Below are positions 46,663 through 56,043 of a DNA stretch of 64,000 nucleotides, piece after piece. The first letter of the stretch is position 1. Each line of letters starts with the position of its first letter. Both the position numbers and the translations under genes were made by a program. This stretch comes from an uncultured Sphingomonas sp. (lineage in GTDB: Bacteria > Pseudomonadota > Alphaproteobacteria > Sphingomonadales > Sphingomonadaceae), in assembly GCA_913776045.1 (NCBI GenBank), contig CAJYOI010000041.1:1-64000 (forward strand), given 5' to 3'. Under the pieces are notes generated by a model. The model was given only the letters and a program-made list of their open reading frames with translations. It was not told the origin of the DNA and did no database searches.

Positions 46663-47915
46663 CGGATCAGGCTTTCACGGATCGGCGCGAACAGCAGTGC
46701 CCAGAGCGGCCGGCGTTCGAGCACCAGGTCGCCCGACACGGTCATGCCGGGCCGGACCCCGGCAGCCGTCGCGGGAGCCGAGCCGATCGAGTCGATGCGG
46801 ACGCGGACCCGGAAACTCGCCTCCTTGATGCCCAGTGCCGGATCGACCGCCGCCGGATCGACCGCCACGCGCGAAACGTCTGTTACGACACCGCGGCCCG
46901 AACCGTATTTCTGATAGGGAAAGGCATCGAAGCGCAGCCGCACCGTCTGCCCCGGCTTGGCGAAGCCGACCGCCTGCGATGGCGCATAGAACCACGTCTC
47001 CAGCTTCCCGCCATCGGGTACCACCGTCACCAAAGATGCGTCGGGCGTTGCGTGGCGGCCCGGATCGGCGATCAGGTCGGCAATGCGGCCGGCGACCGGC
47101 GCGGTCAGCACGATATGATCCGAACGTACCAGATCGACCCGCTGCGTCATCAGTGTCGATCGTTCGTTGCGCAGCTGCGACGCGGCCTTGCCCGACGTCA
47201 GCCCCCCCTGCGACAGCTTGATGCCGAGGTCGGCGATCGAACTTCGCGCGGTGATGAGGCGCTCGGTCAGGTTCTCGACCTCGCTCTTGCGCATCAGCAA
47301 TTCGGCACGTGCTGCATCGACCTGGCGCTGCGTGCCGGCGCCTTCCCTGGCGAGCCGCTGGCTGCGGGTCACCGATTTCTCGGCCAGCCCAACCTGCTCG
47401 CTGGCGATGCCACGCTGACGTTCGAGCGAAGTGACGCTTTCGATCAGGCCGCGACGCTGCGCCTCGAGCGCGCCGGTTTCGCTCGATGCCAGCCCCTCTG
47501 CAAGGCCGAGCTGGCGGTCGATTTCACCGATCTGCCGGTCGAGTTGCGCGATCTGTTCGGTCAGTCCGCGCTCGCCCTGAGCCAGTCCCAGTTCGACAAG
47601 CGGCTGGCCAGCGGCAATCCGATCGCCCTCGCGGACCAGCACTCGGCGAACCTCGGCGGCGCTACGGGGATACACACGTGCGACGCCCGTGTCATAGGCG
47701 ACGATACCCCGCACCGGGGCGTTGGTCGCGTAGCTGCCGAACACCAGCATCAGGACGATCGCGACCGCGACCACAACAATCACGCCGGTGTAGAGGCGCG
47801 CGGACGGCGGCACCGCGGCGACGACCGTGCCGGCCAACCGCTGACGCTGCGCGTCGATCGCTTCCTGTCTGAAGAGCGTGTCTGACAAAAACGCCTGCCG
47901 TCCCCGAAAATCCAA
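46659..47915 (-). CDS. HlyD-family adaptor of the peptide exporter
   Basis: The protein has 418 residues. One N-terminal membrane helix (ARLYTGVIVVVAVAIVLMLVFGSYA) precedes a lipoyl half (VRRVLVREGDRIAAGQPLVELGL), a coiled coil of about 150 residues (to about 240), the second half VLTAPVAGRIADLIADPGRHATPDASLVTVVP and a beta-barrel. This is the CvaA/HlyD type used with C39 ABC exporters. It is the first gene of the minus-strand exporter pair and is divergent from the outer-membrane factor gene. Confidence 0.9.
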   Translation of the reverse strand: MDFRGRQAFLSDTLFRQEAIDAQRQRLAGTVVAAVPPSARLYTGVIVVVAVAIVLMLVFGSYATNAPVRGIVAYDTGVARVYPRSAAEVRRVLVREGDRIAAGQPLVELGLAQGERGLTEQIAQLDRQIGEIDRQLGLAEGLASSETGALEAQRRGLIESVTSLERQRGIASEQVGLAEKSVTRSQRLAREGAGTQRQVDAARAELLMRKSEVENLTERLITARSSIADLGIKLSQGGLTSGKAASQLRNERSTLMTQRVDLVRSDHIVLTAPVAGRIADLIADPGRHATPDASLVTVVPDGGKLETWFYAPSQAVGFAKPGQTVRLRFDAFPYQKYGSGRGVVTDVSRVAVDPAAVDPALGIKEASFRVRVRIDSIGSAPATAAGVRPGMTVSGDLVLERRPLWALLFAPIRESLIR

Positions 47916-48020
47916 TGACTACGACCTAAGCCAGATTGTCTAAGGCGCGGTTAATCCTGAACAATCGGGCTTTCGGACGTGGAAACCATTCGTAAGGGGG
48001 CGGTCGGCTATGGCGCGACG

Positions 48021-49373
48021 ATGACCCTGCGTTCCTATGTGTCGCTGATCGCCATCGGTACGGCCGCCGGCTGCGCGCCCCCCGCTCGGCTTGCCGTGCC
48101 GCCGTCGCTCTACAGCCAGGACTGGACCGACCCTGTGGCGAGGGATACGCCGACCGTCGCCGACCAAAGCCTGGGTGCCTTGCTCGCCTCACCCGAACTC
48201 GATGCGCTGATCGCGACCGCACGGCGGGACAATCCAACGCTCCGGGTCAGCGACGCGCGGGTGCAGCAGGCGGCGGCGCTGCTTACGGCCGCGCGCTCGA
48301 CGGCGCTGCCCGTGGTGACCGCGAGCGTCCAGCCCGGCGGCACGCGCCTGCCCGGGCAGCGCGAGATTTTCTCGTTCGATCGAAGCTTCGCAAGCATCGA
48401 TGCCAGTTTCGACCCCGATCTGTTCGGCCGCAACCGCGCGCTGCGCCGTGGTGCCGCCGGGCGGTTGCGTGCGGCGGAGCTGGACCGCGTCGCAGCCGGG
48501 ATCGCCATCGAGGCGCAGGTCGCGCTCGCCTATGTTCAGCGCGCGACGCTGGCGCGGCGGATGACGTTGCTCGACTCCAGCGTCGGGCAGGCCGCCGAAC
48601 TCGACCGCATCATGCGCATCCGCCAGCGCGAGGGCGATGCGACACGGGTCGATGTCGGGCTTCAAGCGATCCGACTAAAACAGTTGCGCGCGGAAGCGAC
48701 CCGTCTGTCGGAGGCGTTGCAGGAAACCCGCACATCGCTCGCGGTGCTGACCGGGGCCGAGTCGCCGGGCTTCACGGTGGAAACGGGCGTGCTGGAGGAC
48801 CTGACCGCCCCCGCCCTCGCCGCTCCACCACCGGCCATCCTGATCGAGCGGCGCCCCGACGTGCGTGCGGCGGAGGCCCGGCTCCGCGCGGCCGGCGGAG
48901 ACGTGGCTGCGGCACGGCGCGCCTTCTATCCGTCGCTAAATCTGTCGGCGAGCCTGGTCGCGACGACCGCGTCCCTAGGCCCGCTCGTGCCGATCGCGCG
49001 CATCGGCAACGACCTGTTGGCGCCGATATTCGCGCGGTCGCGACTGAAGGGAGATCTCGCGCTCAGCCTAGGTCAGCAGCGCGAGGCGGCCGAAGCGTAT
49101 CGGCAGTCGGTCCTTGATGCGCTGCGCGGTGTCGAGAACGCTTTGTCCTCGATCCGCCACGCCCGCGAGCGCGAGGCGTTGCTGGCCGACGTCGAGGCGG
49201 AGGCGCGGACGACCACGGCGCTCGCGCGGCGGCAATATCTGGAAGGCGACGTCGATCTTCAGCGTCTGCTCGATGCGCAGGATCTCTTGATCTCGGCGCA
49301 GGACGCCCGCGCCATTGCGATGCAGGAATTGCTCGCGGCGACGATCGCGCTCTACGCGGCGACGGCGGTGTAG
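48021..49373 (+). CDS. NodT-family outer-membrane channel lipoprotein, exporter-associated
   Basis: The product is 450 residues from the ATG at 48021, which places a lipobox (LIAIGTAAGCAPP) at the right distance; a GTG at 47979 is less likely. TolC-type segments are present: LDALIATARRDNPTLRVSDARVQQAAALL, FDPDLFGRNRALRRGAAGRLRAAEL, LIERRPDVRAAEARLRAAGGDVAAARRAFYPSLNLS and QYLEGDVDLQRLLDAQDLLISAQDA. It is divergent from the HlyD adaptor gene, so adaptor, ABC protein and channel together make a complete type I secretion machine. Confidence 0.88.
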   Translation: MTLRSYVSLIAIGTAAGCAPPARLAVPPSLYSQDWTDPVARDTPTVADQSLGALLASPELDALIATARRDNPTLRVSDARVQQAAALLTAARSTALPVVTASVQPGGTRLPGQREIFSFDRSFASIDASFDPDLFGRNRALRRGAAGRLRAAELDRVAAGIAIEAQVALAYVQRATLARRMTLLDSSVGQAAELDRIMRIRQREGDATRVDVGLQAIRLKQLRAEATRLSEALQETRTSLAVLTGAESPGFTVETGVLEDLTAPALAAPPPAILIERRPDVRAAEARLRAAGGDVAAARRAFYPSLNLSASLVATTASLGPLVPIARIGNDLLAPIFARSRLKGDLALSLGQQREAAEAYRQSVLDALRGVENALSSIRHAREREALLADVEAEARTTTALARRQYLEGDVDLQRLLDAQDLLISAQDARAIAMQELLAATIALYAATAV

Positions 49374-49439
49374 CCTAGCGAAGCGGAATTAATCCCTGCC
49401 CGCGCGGGAACCCTGGCCCAGCCCGCGGGTATCACCGCC

Positions 49440-51011
49440 ATGCCCTCCACCACCCGACCGCGCCCTTGGTGGGAAAGTGGCACCATCTATCAAATCTACC
49501 CCCGCTCCTTCTACGACACGACCGGCGACGGGGTGGGCGATCTGACGGGTGTGATCGAAAAGCTCGACCATGTCTCCTCTCTCGGCGTCGATGCGATCTG
49601 GCTCTCGCCGATCTTCCCCTCGCCGATGGCCGACTTCGGCTATGACGTCGCCGACTACACCGACATCGATCCGCTGTTCGGCGACCTGGCGACATTCGAT
49701 CGTCTGCTGGCCGAGGTTCATGCGCGCGGGCTGAAGCTCATTCTCGACTTCGTGCCGAACCACAGTTCGGACCATCATCCCTGGTTCCGGGAAAGCCGGT
49801 CGTCGCGCGATGATCCGAAACGCGACTGGTATATCTGGCACGATCCCGCCCCGGATGGCGGGCCGCCGAACAACTGGATCAGCGATTTCGGCGGATCGGC
49901 GTGGGAATGGGACGCCGCCACCGGTCAATATTATCTGCACGCGTTTCTGAAGTCGCAGCCCGACCTAAACTGGCGCAACCCGGACCTGCGCGCGGCGATG
50001 TTCGACGCGATGCGCTTCTGGTTAGACCGTGGCGTGGACGGCTTCCGCATCGACGTGTTGTGGCACATCGTGAAGGCGGAAGGCTTTCCCGACAATCCGC
50101 CGAACCCCGACTGGACGCCCGACAAGACCGAACGCGACAAGGTCATCCAGCTTTATTCGGCCGACCAGCCCGAAGCGCATGCGATCGCCGCCGAAATGCG
50201 CGCGCTGGCCGACAGCTATGGGTCACGCGTCCTGATCGGCGAGATCTTCCTGCCCAACGCCGCCCACGCCCGCTGGTACGGTACGCCGCAGCGGCCCGAG
50301 GTGCATCTGCCGTTCAACTTCCAGCTGGTCGAAAATCCTTGGGATGCGGACGTGCTGCGGCGAACGATCGCCGATTATGCGGCGTCGCTCCCGTCGTGGG
50401 GCTGGCCGAACTGGGTGTTCGGCAGTCATGACGCCGCCCGGATCGCCGCGCGCATCGGCGAAGCCCAAGCGCGTGTCGCGGCGCTACTTCTGCTGACGCT
50501 GCGCGGCACGCCGACGCTATACCAGGGCGACGAAGTCGGCATCGGCCGCGTCCCCATCCCGCCGGAGCGCATCCGCGATCCGCAGCACTTTCGCCAGCCA
50601 AGTCTGAACATCGGCCGCGACCGGTCGCGCACGCCGATGCCCTGGGACAAGTCCGCCTTCGCTGGCTTCAGCACGGCCGAGCCGTGGTTGCCGCTCAATC
50701 CCGACTGGCCTGAGCGAAATGTCGCTGCGCAAAGCGTCGATCCCTCGTCAATGCTGTCGCTCTACCGGCGCCTGCTGACGATCCGCCGCCAGACACCGGC
50801 CTTGGCGATCGGCGACATGAAGCTGCTGGACGCACCATCCGGGATGCTCGCCTATATCCGCATGCAGGCAGGCGAGTTGCGGACAATCCTGCTCAATCTC
50901 ACGGACTCGCCGATCGCTTTCGACTGGCAGGGCGACGTACTGCTCTCGACACTCGAATCGCCTGCCAATCCCGGCCAGCTGCGTCCGAACGAAGGGTTGA
51001 TCCTGGCATGA
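49440..51011 (+). CDS. GH13 alpha-glucosidase (oligo-1,6-glucosidase type)
   Basis: The protein has 523 residues and no signal peptide, so it is cytoplasmic. GH13 blocks are IYQIYPRSFYDTTGDGVGDLTGV, LILDFVPNHSSDHHPWF, nucleophile Asp205 in GFRIDVLW, acid/base Glu268 in LIGEIFLP and Asp331 in FGSHDAAR. It hydrolyses alpha-glucosides such as isomaltose, sucrose or maltose; the exact bond cannot be told from sequence alone. The third acidic site reads SHD instead of the usual NHD. It overlaps the next gene, a GT4 glycosyltransferase, by four bases. Confidence 0.92.
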   Translation: MPSTTRPRPWWESGTIYQIYPRSFYDTTGDGVGDLTGVIEKLDHVSSLGVDAIWLSPIFPSPMADFGYDVADYTDIDPLFGDLATFDRLLAEVHARGLKLILDFVPNHSSDHHPWFRESRSSRDDPKRDWYIWHDPAPDGGPPNNWISDFGGSAWEWDAATGQYYLHAFLKSQPDLNWRNPDLRAAMFDAMRFWLDRGVDGFRIDVLWHIVKAEGFPDNPPNPDWTPDKTERDKVIQLYSADQPEAHAIAAEMRALADSYGSRVLIGEIFLPNAAHARWYGTPQRPEVHLPFNFQLVENPWDADVLRRTIADYAASLPSWGWPNWVFGSHDAARIAARIGEAQARVAALLLLTLRGTPTLYQGDEVGIGRVPIPPERIRDPQHFRQPSLNIGRDRSRTPMPWDKSAFAGFSTAEPWLPLNPDWPERNVAAQSVDPSSMLSLYRRLLTIRRQTPALAIGDMKLLDAPSGMLAYIRMQAGELRTILLNLTDSPIAFDWQGDVLLSTLESPANPGQLRPNEGLILA

Positions 51012-52018
51012 AGATTGCGATGCTTGCCCCGATCGCGTGGCGTACGCCCCCGCGGCATTATGGCCCGTGGGAGCTCGTCACCAGCCTGTTGACCGAAGCG
51101 CTGGTCGCGCGCGGGATCGACGTCACCCTGTTCGCGACCCTCGACAGCCAGACCTCCGGCACTTTGGATGGCGTCGTCCCCGCCCCCTATTCCGAAGACC
51201 CCAGCATCGATGCGAAGGTCTGGGAGCACCGCCACCTGTCGCATGTCTTCGGTCAGGCCGACCGATTCGACATCATTCACAATCAGGCTGATTTTCCGGC
51301 GCACGCCTTCACGCCGTTCGTCGATGCGCCGTTGGTGACGACCATCCACGGCTTCTCGTCCGATCGCATCCTGCCGATGTACGAACCGTTTCAGGACCGA
51401 GTGCATTTCGTCGCGATCAGCGACGCCGACCGACATCCATCGCTGCGGTACGCGGCGACGATCCACCATGGCATTCCGATCGAGGATTTCGCGTTCGATC
51501 CCGTCGGTAGCGACGACCTACTGTTCTTCGGCCGCATCCACCCCGACAAGGGGCCGAAGGAGGCGATCGCAGCGGCGCGAGCGAACGGCCGGCCGCTGGA
51601 CATGTACGGCATCGTCCAGGATGCGAGCTATCACGAGAGAGAGGTCGCGCCCGGTATCGACGGCGATCGGATCCGCTATCACGGCGCGGTCGGGGGCGAG
51701 GTCCGCATCCGCGCGCTCGGTCACGCCCGCGCCCTGCTGCACCTCATCAACTTCGACGAACCCTTCGGCCTTTCGGTCGTCGAGGCGATGGCGTGCGGCA
51801 CACCCGTCATTGCCACACGGCGCGGATCGATGCCCGAATTGATCGAAGACGGCGTGACCGGTTTCCTGATCGACAGCCCTGACGAGGCGGTAGCGGCAAT
51901 CGACCGCGCCGCCGACCTCGACCGCGCGTCGATCCGTCAGGCGGTGATCGATCGGTTCTCGGTCGAGCGGATGGCGGACGATTACATCGCCCTCTACCGC
52001 CACATCCTCGGACGGTAG
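51008..52018 (+). CDS. GT4-family glycosyltransferase
   Basis: The protein has 336 residues. The N-terminal Rossmann domain starts MKIAMLAPIAWRTPPRHYGPWELVTSLLTEALVARGIDVTLFAT. The donor-binding region holds LLFFGRIHPDKGPKEAI, FDEPFGLSVVEAMACGTPVIATRRGSMPELIEDGVTGFLID, the EX7E motif of GT4. It transfers a sugar from a nucleotide donor; the acceptor is unknown. Translational coupling to the alpha-glucosidase suggests a shared carbohydrate pathway. Confidence 0.9.
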   Translation: MKIAMLAPIAWRTPPRHYGPWELVTSLLTEALVARGIDVTLFATLDSQTSGTLDGVVPAPYSEDPSIDAKVWEHRHLSHVFGQADRFDIIHNQADFPAHAFTPFVDAPLVTTIHGFSSDRILPMYEPFQDRVHFVAISDADRHPSLRYAATIHHGIPIEDFAFDPVGSDDLLFFGRIHPDKGPKEAIAAARANGRPLDMYGIVQDASYHEREVAPGIDGDRIRYHGAVGGEVRIRALGHARALLHLINFDEPFGLSVVEAMACGTPVIATRRGSMPELIEDGVTGFLIDSPDEAVAAIDRAADLDRASIRQAVIDRFSVERMADDYIALYRHILGR

Positions 52019-52030
52019 CGAGCAGTTGTC

Positions 52031-52783
52031 TTAGGCAGGAACCTGCAAGACTACCGGTGTCAGGTACGCAGGATCGAACTCGCCGAACTCGCGCAGCCGC
52101 TGTTCGTCGACAATATGATACCGATCCCCGTCACGGCGCAGGCATTCCATCGCCTCCAGGCGACGTAAGACGCGATTGGTGTGAACAGACGTGAGGCCGA
52201 CACAATCGCTCAGAAACTCCTGCGTCAGACGCGGCAATGCGGCGCCGCCGATGCGGTACGCGACTTCGCACAACAGATGCGCGACGCACGTCGCCGCTTC
52301 GCGCCGGCAATTGTTGGTCAGCCAAGCACGGGAGATCGCCAAGTTCACCTGCATTTCCTGCTCGACCGCCGTGCGGATCGACGACTGGGCTGCCACGATT
52401 TCCCGCCACACCGTCGGTTCGAACACCGCAACCTTTGTGGGCCCATGCGCGCCGATCGCCGCCGCACCCATGCCCGGACAGTCCACGCCGACAATTTCGC
52501 CCGGAAGGTGCAGACACAGTACCTGTCGCGCGCCCGACCGCACGATTGCGTGGTGAAACAACACGCCCGACAGAACAACCATTACACGATCGCGCAAGCC
52601 ATCGAAGGCACGGGCCGATCGCGACGAGCCAAGATCGACGAGATGCCACGGCATTACGCGCAATGCCGCCTTCGCGCCCGGTGAGAGCGGATTCAATTTA
52701 TTAAGGCGCGCCGTGAGGACGGCAATACCATCCATCGCCGAGCTATCGGTTCGGAGGGTCTGGAGCGGTTGCAATTGACTCAT
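52031..52783 (-). CDS. Crp/Fnr-family transcription regulator
   Basis: The product is 250 residues from the ATG at 52783 (MSQLQPLQTLRTDSS); an ATG at 52819 would add 12 residues. The N-terminal cyclic-nucleotide-binding fold is present (GLRDRVMVVLSGVLFHHAIVRSGARQVLCLHLPGEIVG). The C-terminal winged helix reads LPRLTQEFLSDCVGLTSVHTNRVLRRLEAMECLRRDG. No Fnr-type cysteine cluster is seen. It resembles the many alphaproteobacterial Crp/Fnr paralogues of unknown signal. Confidence 0.85.
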   Translation of the reverse strand: MSQLQPLQTLRTDSSAMDGIAVLTARLNKLNPLSPGAKAALRVMPWHLVDLGSSRSARAFDGLRDRVMVVLSGVLFHHAIVRSGARQVLCLHLPGEIVGVDCPGMGAAAIGAHGPTKVAVFEPTVWREIVAAQSSIRTAVEQEMQVNLAISRAWLTNNCRREAATCVAHLLCEVAYRIGGAALPRLTQEFLSDCVGLTSVHTNRVLRRLEAMECLRRDGDRYHIVDEQRLREFGEFDPAYLTPVVLQVPA

Positions 52784-53107
52784 GTTCAATGTGGTACGAT
52801 CCCGTACGAAGATGCACATTAACTTAAGGCAAAAATAGCTGTCATGCGAAGCATTTTTTCCTTAGCTCACTTTCCTATACCCTAGTATTTTAAGGCTAAT
52901 TTTCACCAGCCGCGCATCGAGAAGGGCTAAGACTTTGACGATGCTGCGCAATTTTGTGTGAAGGCGGATGCGCTGGTTAGGCACCGATGGCGACGAGCGT
53001 CCGGCAGAGTACGGTCATGAACGGCACCCTGCCTGTAACGATCTGAACAGCAGCGCACCGTCTCCTGCAGGCTCGCCGCTTGTCCTGACGTTAGATGTTC
53101 GGGCAGG
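52784..53107. other. Intergenic region, no gene seen
   Basis: No credible coding frame was found. The part around 52840-52910 is unusually AT-rich for this window and probably holds the promoter of the Crp/Fnr-type gene on the minus strand. No repeat or RNA was recognised. Confidence 0.5.
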
Positions 53108-53419
53108 TCACAGTTTCTCATGCTTTGCATCGGCCCACTTCTTGCCCTCGTCGCCACCCCAGAGCAGCCACGCGATGTACCCCGCCGACGGGTCTTTCGT
53201 ATCGCCCCAACCCTTGCCGTCCTTGTCGACCGAATGGCGCGCGAAATAGCTGTGCATAGACTTCACGTCTGCGGCGGTGACGGTCTTCCGCTCGCTCAGT
53301 TGGTGCGCACGCTTCACCCCGACCTCGGTCCCTCCGCGATCGAACTTTTCGCGCAGCTTCAGGCCACGCTTGGCGTTCGCCGCCATTTTCAGCGTCGGTG
53401 TGAACTCGGTATTGGCCAT
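53108..53419 (-). CDS. Small conserved-looking hypothetical protein
   Basis: The protein has 103 residues. It is basic in its first half (MAANAKRGLKLREKFDRGGTEVGVKRAHQLSERKTVTAADVKSMHSYFARH) and aromatic near the end (AGYIAWLLWGGDEGKKWADAK). I recall similar short proteins and phage-associated domains with the same WLLWGGDxGxxWA ending, but I cannot assign a function. It lies 51 bases after hutU on the same strand, and AGGAGC precedes the ATG. It may be read from the hut transcript by proximity only. Confidence 0.75.
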   Translation of the reverse strand: MANTEFTPTLKMAANAKRGLKLREKFDRGGTEVGVKRAHQLSERKTVTAADVKSMHSYFARHSVDKDGKGWGDTKDPSAGYIAWLLWGGDEGKKWADAKHEKL

Positions 53420-53470
53420 GAAATGCTCCTTCGTCGAAGGTAAAGCGCCCCACCCCCGCGCGGTTCCGCG

Positions 53471-55126
53471 TTAGAGGATACCGGGGAGGTCCAACCCCTT
53501 CTCCCGCGCGCAGTCGCGGGCGACGTCGTAGCCGGCATCGGCATGGCGCATCACGCCGGTCGCGGGATCGTTCCACAACACCCGCTCCAGCCGCTTCGCC
53601 GCCTCCGGCGTCCCATCGGCGACGATGACCATGCCCGAGTGCTGCGAATAACCCATCCCCACGCCGCCACCGTGGTGCAGCGACACCCAGGTCGCGCCGC
53701 TGGCGGTATTGAGCAGCGCGTTGAGCAACGGCCAGTCGCTCACCGCGTCGGATCCGTCCCGCATCGCCTCCGTCTCGCGATTGGGCGAGGCGACCGACCC
53801 GCTGTCGAGGTGATCGCGCCCGATCACGACCGGCGCCTTCAGCTCGCCGCTCGCGACCATGTCGTTGAACGCAAGGCCCAGCCGGTGGCGATCGCCCAGC
53901 CCCACCCAGCAGATCCGTGCGGGCAGGCCCTGAAACCTGATCCGCTCTCGCGCCATGTCGAGCCAGCGGTGAAGGTGCGTGTCGTCGGGTAACAACTCCT
54001 TCACCTTGGCGTCGGTGCGATAGATGTCCTCGGGGTCGCCCGACAGCGCCGCCCAGCGGAACGGCCCGACACCGCGACAGAACAGCGGGCGGATATAGGC
54101 GGGCACGAAGCCGGGGAAGTCGAACGCGTTCGCCACACCCTCGTCCTTTGCGACCTGTCGGATGTTGTTGCCGTAATCGACCGTCGGCACGCCCGCCGCC
54201 TGGAACGCCAGCATCGCTTCGACATGGCGCGCCATCGACGCCTTGGCAGCTTCGGCGACGGCCTCCGGATTTTGCTCGCGCGTCGCCAACCAGCGCTCGA
54301 CCGTCCAACCGGCGGGCAGATAGCCGTTGACCGGATCGTGCGCGCTGGTTTGGTCGGTCAGCAGGTCGGGGTGAACCCCGCGCGCCAGCATCTCGGGCAG
54401 CAGTTCCGCCGCGTTGCCGAGCAACCCGACCGACGTCGGCGTGGTCGCCGTCGTCACAATCTCCAGCGCCTCGTCCAGGCTGGTGGTCGCGCGGTCGAGG
54501 TATCCGGTGCGCAGCCGCATATCGATGCGGCTCTGCTGACATTCGATCGCAAGGCACGACGCGCCCGCCATAACCGCCGCGAGCGGCTGCGCGCCGCCCA
54601 TGCCGCCGAGGCCCGCGGTCAGCAGCCACTTGCCCGACAGGTCGCCGCCATAATGCTGTCGGCCCATCTCGACGAACGTTTCGTACGTCCCCTGCACGAT
54701 GCCTTGCGTGCCGATGTAGATCCACGACCCCGCGGTCATCTGGCCGTACATCGCCAGTCCCTTGCGATCGAGGTCGTCGAAATGCGCCCAATCCGCCCAT
54801 TTGGGCACCAGGTTCGAATTGGCGAGCAGCACGCGCGGCGCGTCGGCATGGGTTCGGAACACACCGACAGGCTTGCCCGACTGGATCAGCAGCGTCTGGT
54901 CGTCGTCGAGCCGGCACAGCGTTTCGACGATCCGATCGTAGCTTTCCCAATCGCGCGCCGCGCGGCCGATGCCGCCGTAGACGACAAGCTCCTCGGGCCG
55001 TTCCGCGACGTCGGGGTGCAGGTTGTTCATCAGCATCCGCAAGGGCGCTTCGGTCAGCCAGCTCTTGGCGCTGAGCGTCGTACCGGTCGCAGGCGTGATG
55101 ACGCGGGTCGGGTCGAGGCGGGTCAT
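53471..55126 (-). CDS. hutU: Urocanate hydratase
   Basis: The protein has 551 residues, the normal length. Family blocks include [83 protein letters not shown], the Cys-containing [19 protein letters not shown] and [23 protein letters not shown]. It converts urocanate to imidazolone propionate using tightly bound NAD+. Its start overlaps the hutG stop by four bases (ATGA). Confidence 0.97.
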   Translation of the reverse strand: MTRLDPTRVITPATGTTLSAKSWLTEAPLRMLMNNLHPDVAERPEELVVYGGIGRAARDWESYDRIVETLCRLDDDQTLLIQSGKPVGVFRTHADAPRVLLANSNLVPKWADWAHFDDLDRKGLAMYGQMTAGSWIYIGTQGIVQGTYETFVEMGRQHYGGDLSGKWLLTAGLGGMGGAQPLAAVMAGASCLAIECQQSRIDMRLRTGYLDRATTSLDEALEIVTTATTPTSVGLLGNAAELLPEMLARGVHPDLLTDQTSAHDPVNGYLPAGWTVERWLATREQNPEAVAEAAKASMARHVEAMLAFQAAGVPTVDYGNNIRQVAKDEGVANAFDFPGFVPAYIRPLFCRGVGPFRWAALSGDPEDIYRTDAKVKELLPDDTHLHRWLDMARERIRFQGLPARICWVGLGDRHRLGLAFNDMVASGELKAPVVIGRDHLDSGSVASPNRETEAMRDGSDAVSDWPLLNALLNTASGATWVSLHHGGGVGMGYSQHSGMVIVADGTPEAAKRLERVLWNDPATGVMRHADAGYDVARDCAREKGLDLPGIL

Positions 55127-56043
55127 GGGCGCAAATCCAGGCAGGCGTTCAGGACGGCGCGCAGTGTCGGCGCGATCGGGGGGTGGTCGAGCATCGGCGG
55201 CGGCCAGTTGCTGTCATCGGGCATGTCCGGCTCGATCATGTAGCCACGCATCGCGAGTTCCATCTGGATCGCGTGGACGCCCCGTTCGGGCTGGCCGTAA
55301 TGCCGCGTCGTCCAGCCGCCCCGGAAGCGACCGTCGACGATGCAATCGGAGCCGCAGGCGGCGGCTACCGCTGCGGTCAGCTTCGGCGAGCAGGTCGTGC
55401 CGCCGTTCGTGCCGATGTTGAATTGCGGAAGCTTGCCATCGAACAGACGCGGGATGCGGCTGCGGATCGAATGCGCGTCGAAGAGGATGACGTGGCCATG
55501 GATGGCCTTCAGTCGCTCGATCTCCGCAGCGAGGGCGGCGTGATAGGGGTCGAACCACGTTGCCCGTCGTCGAGCGATCTCGTCCGCGTCCGGACCTGCG
55601 CCGACATACAGCGGATCTCCGTCGAACGTCGTCGTCGGACAGAGCTCGGTGGTCGCCTGCCACGGATAGAGCGATGCGCCCGATGGATCGCGATTTACGT
55701 CGATCACGCTGCGCGAGATAGGTGTCCGAATGGTCGTCGCACCGACGTCGCGGGCGAAGGCGTAGAGGTCGTGGATGTGCCAATCGGCATCCCGCCGCGC
55801 GAGCCACGGCGATACGAAGCCGTCAGCGCAGTCGACCAGATCGGTACCGGTGTGCGGAAAGGCGACGATCAGCGGCGCGTGCCCTTGGTGGACCTCGATC
55901 CTCCCCGGTACGGGGAGGGAGACCGCCGACCGCAGGTCGGTGGTGGAGGGGGCTATCTTCGAGGGGATCGCTTGCGGCACTCCCCCTTTACCAGCCTGCG
56001 GCTGGTCCCCCTCCCCGTGCCTGGGAGGATTGGTCACGCGCAT
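55123..56043 (-). CDS. hutG: N-formylglutamate deformylase with repeat-encoded N-terminal extension
   Basis: The product is 306 residues from ATG 56043; GTG 56037, which overlaps the hutH stop as GTGA, is an equal candidate. The catalytic part begins at [20 protein letters not shown] (about residue 50) and contains [22 protein letters not shown] and [13 protein letters not shown], the HutG/FGase blocks with zinc-binding His and Asp/Glu. It releases formate from N-formylglutamate. Residues about 5-49 are encoded by a palindromic repeat element (55898-56030) lying in frame inside the gene. The catalytic core has no conventional start codon of its own at its N-terminal boundary. A GTG at 55980 inside the element is a third possible start. 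Confidence 0.85.
   Translation of the reverse strand: MRVTNPPRHGEGDQPQAGKGGVPQAIPSKIAPSTTDLRSAVSLPVPGRIEVHQGHAPLIVAFPHTGTDLVDCADGFVSPWLARRDADWHIHDLYAFARDVGATTIRTPISRSVIDVNRDPSGASLYPWQATTELCPTTTFDGDPLYVGAGPDADEIARRRATWFDPYHAALAAEIERLKAIHGHVILFDAHSIRSRIPRLFDGKLPQFNIGTNGGTTCSPKLTAAVAAACGSDCIVDGRFRGGWTTRHYGQPERGVHAIQMELAMRGYMIEPDMPDDSNWPPPMLDHPPIAPTLRAVLNACLDLRP
55898..56030. repeat. Palindromic MITE/REP-like element, copy 2, inside hutG
   Basis: This 133-bp element has the same layout as the copy at 21305-21432. The left terminal hairpin reads ATCCTCCCCGGTACGGGGAGG, the ACCAGCC-TGC-GGCTGGT hairpin lies near the right end, and the right terminus ends GTGCCTGGGAGGAT. The terminal and inner hairpins are well matched between copies while the central part differs. 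It lies entirely within the hutG reading frame, just after its start. Confidence 0.85.
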
